6,233 bases of DNA from Phycisphaerales bacterium (GTDB taxonomy: Bacteria; Planctomycetota; Phycisphaerae; Tepidisphaerales; Tepidisphaeraceae), in NCBI GenBank assembly GCA_028288775.1, contig JAQGHP010000241.1, forward strand, positions 1 through 6,233, given 5' to 3'. A program made the position numbers and the translations under genes. Numbering within the stretch: the first letter of the stretch is position 1; each line of letters begins with the position of its first letter. Under the pieces are notes generated by a model. The model ran no database searches. It was given only the letters and a program-made list of their open reading frames with translations, and had not been told where the DNA came from. Below are positions 6,022 to 6,233 of this stretch, piece after piece.

Positions 6022-6233
6022 TGGCCAAGAGGGGTTTCATATCTTCGTGACATGGGCGTCCCGCGCATGCCCGGTACGTGCGGAATCAAGAAATCCCGAA
6101 AACAAGCGTGTCATAATCATTGAATCACCCGCACGGGCGGGACGCAGCTCGACTGAGCTCGCCGAAGTCCCGTGTCACGAGAAACGATGGCCCGCTCTCA
6201 CCCAGGGCGATCGCGTCTGGCCGCAGCGCTTTT
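6022..6233. other. right-edge region without a convincing gene
   Basis: Two short open frames touch the right edge. On the minus strand, 36 codons end in TGA at 6127-6125 (from ALRPDAIALGESGPSFLVTRD onward). On the plus strand, an ATG at 6187 gives MARSHPGRSRLAAAL, which could be the start of an exported protein but has no good ribosome binding site. Neither can be judged from this much sequence. The promoter of the glycosidase-like gene should lie here, but no -35/-10 pair stands out. Confidence 0.4.
6138..6172. repeat. imperfect nested palindrome
   Basis: CGGGAC (6138-6143) pairs with GTCCCG (6167-6172), enclosing AGCTC/GAGCT (6146-6150 with 6155-6159) around a GACT loop, with an unequal internal bulge. 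No U tract follows on either strand. It may be a copy of a small dispersed repeat or a binding site; no second copy is present here. Confidence 0.4.

Noticed and set aside
6112..6117. CATAAT as a plus-strand -10 promoter box
   Set aside because: No acceptable -35 element lies 16-18 bases upstream, and no confirmed plus-strand gene follows within the window.

Overview
The window looks like chromosomal DNA of a GC-rich bacterium. Intergenic spaces are roomy, there are dispersed palindromic repeats, a large secreted glycosidase-like protein and a cyanophycin-synthetase-like ATP-grasp enzyme. Together these suggest a planctomycete or a similar environmental lineage. This is a judgement by resemblance; no rRNA or other marker gene is present.

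Layout: (a) 1-675, plus strand: the C-terminal 224 codons of a class I SAM-dependent methyltransferase whose start lies off the left edge. (b) 689-720: a near-perfect hairpin that serves as a terminator for two convergent transcripts. (c) 759-2871, minus strand: a tightly coupled two-gene unit. A 377-residue ATP-grasp ligase comes first, followed by a 328-residue Fe(II)/2-oxoglutarate-dependent (PhyH-like) oxygenase whose GTG start overlaps the ligase stop by 8 nt. (d) 2872-3402: a gene-free stretch holding a candidate promoter and 5' hairpin for the ligase, a 155-bp nested inverted-repeat element and a weak terminator for the next gene. (e) 3403-5919, minus strand: a secreted protein of about 838 residues with the architecture of a glycoside hydrolase of the GH42/clan-A type (N-terminal beta region, TIM-barrel-like core, trimerisation-like domain, C-terminal beta domain). 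(f) 5940-6021: two inverted REP-like units with 25-bp arms, directly upstream of that gene's ribosome binding site. (g) 6022-6233: no convincing gene; a palindromic stretch and two short open edges.

The ATP-grasp and oxygenase genes most likely act in one small pathway: ATP-dependent amide or peptide bond formation coupled with an oxidative tailoring step. The substrate cannot be read from the sequence. The methyltransferase is convergent and separated by a terminator, so it is probably not part of that unit. The glycosidase-like gene has its own ribosome binding site and is separated from the ligase by more than 500 bp of repeat-rich DNA, so it appears to be a separate transcription unit.
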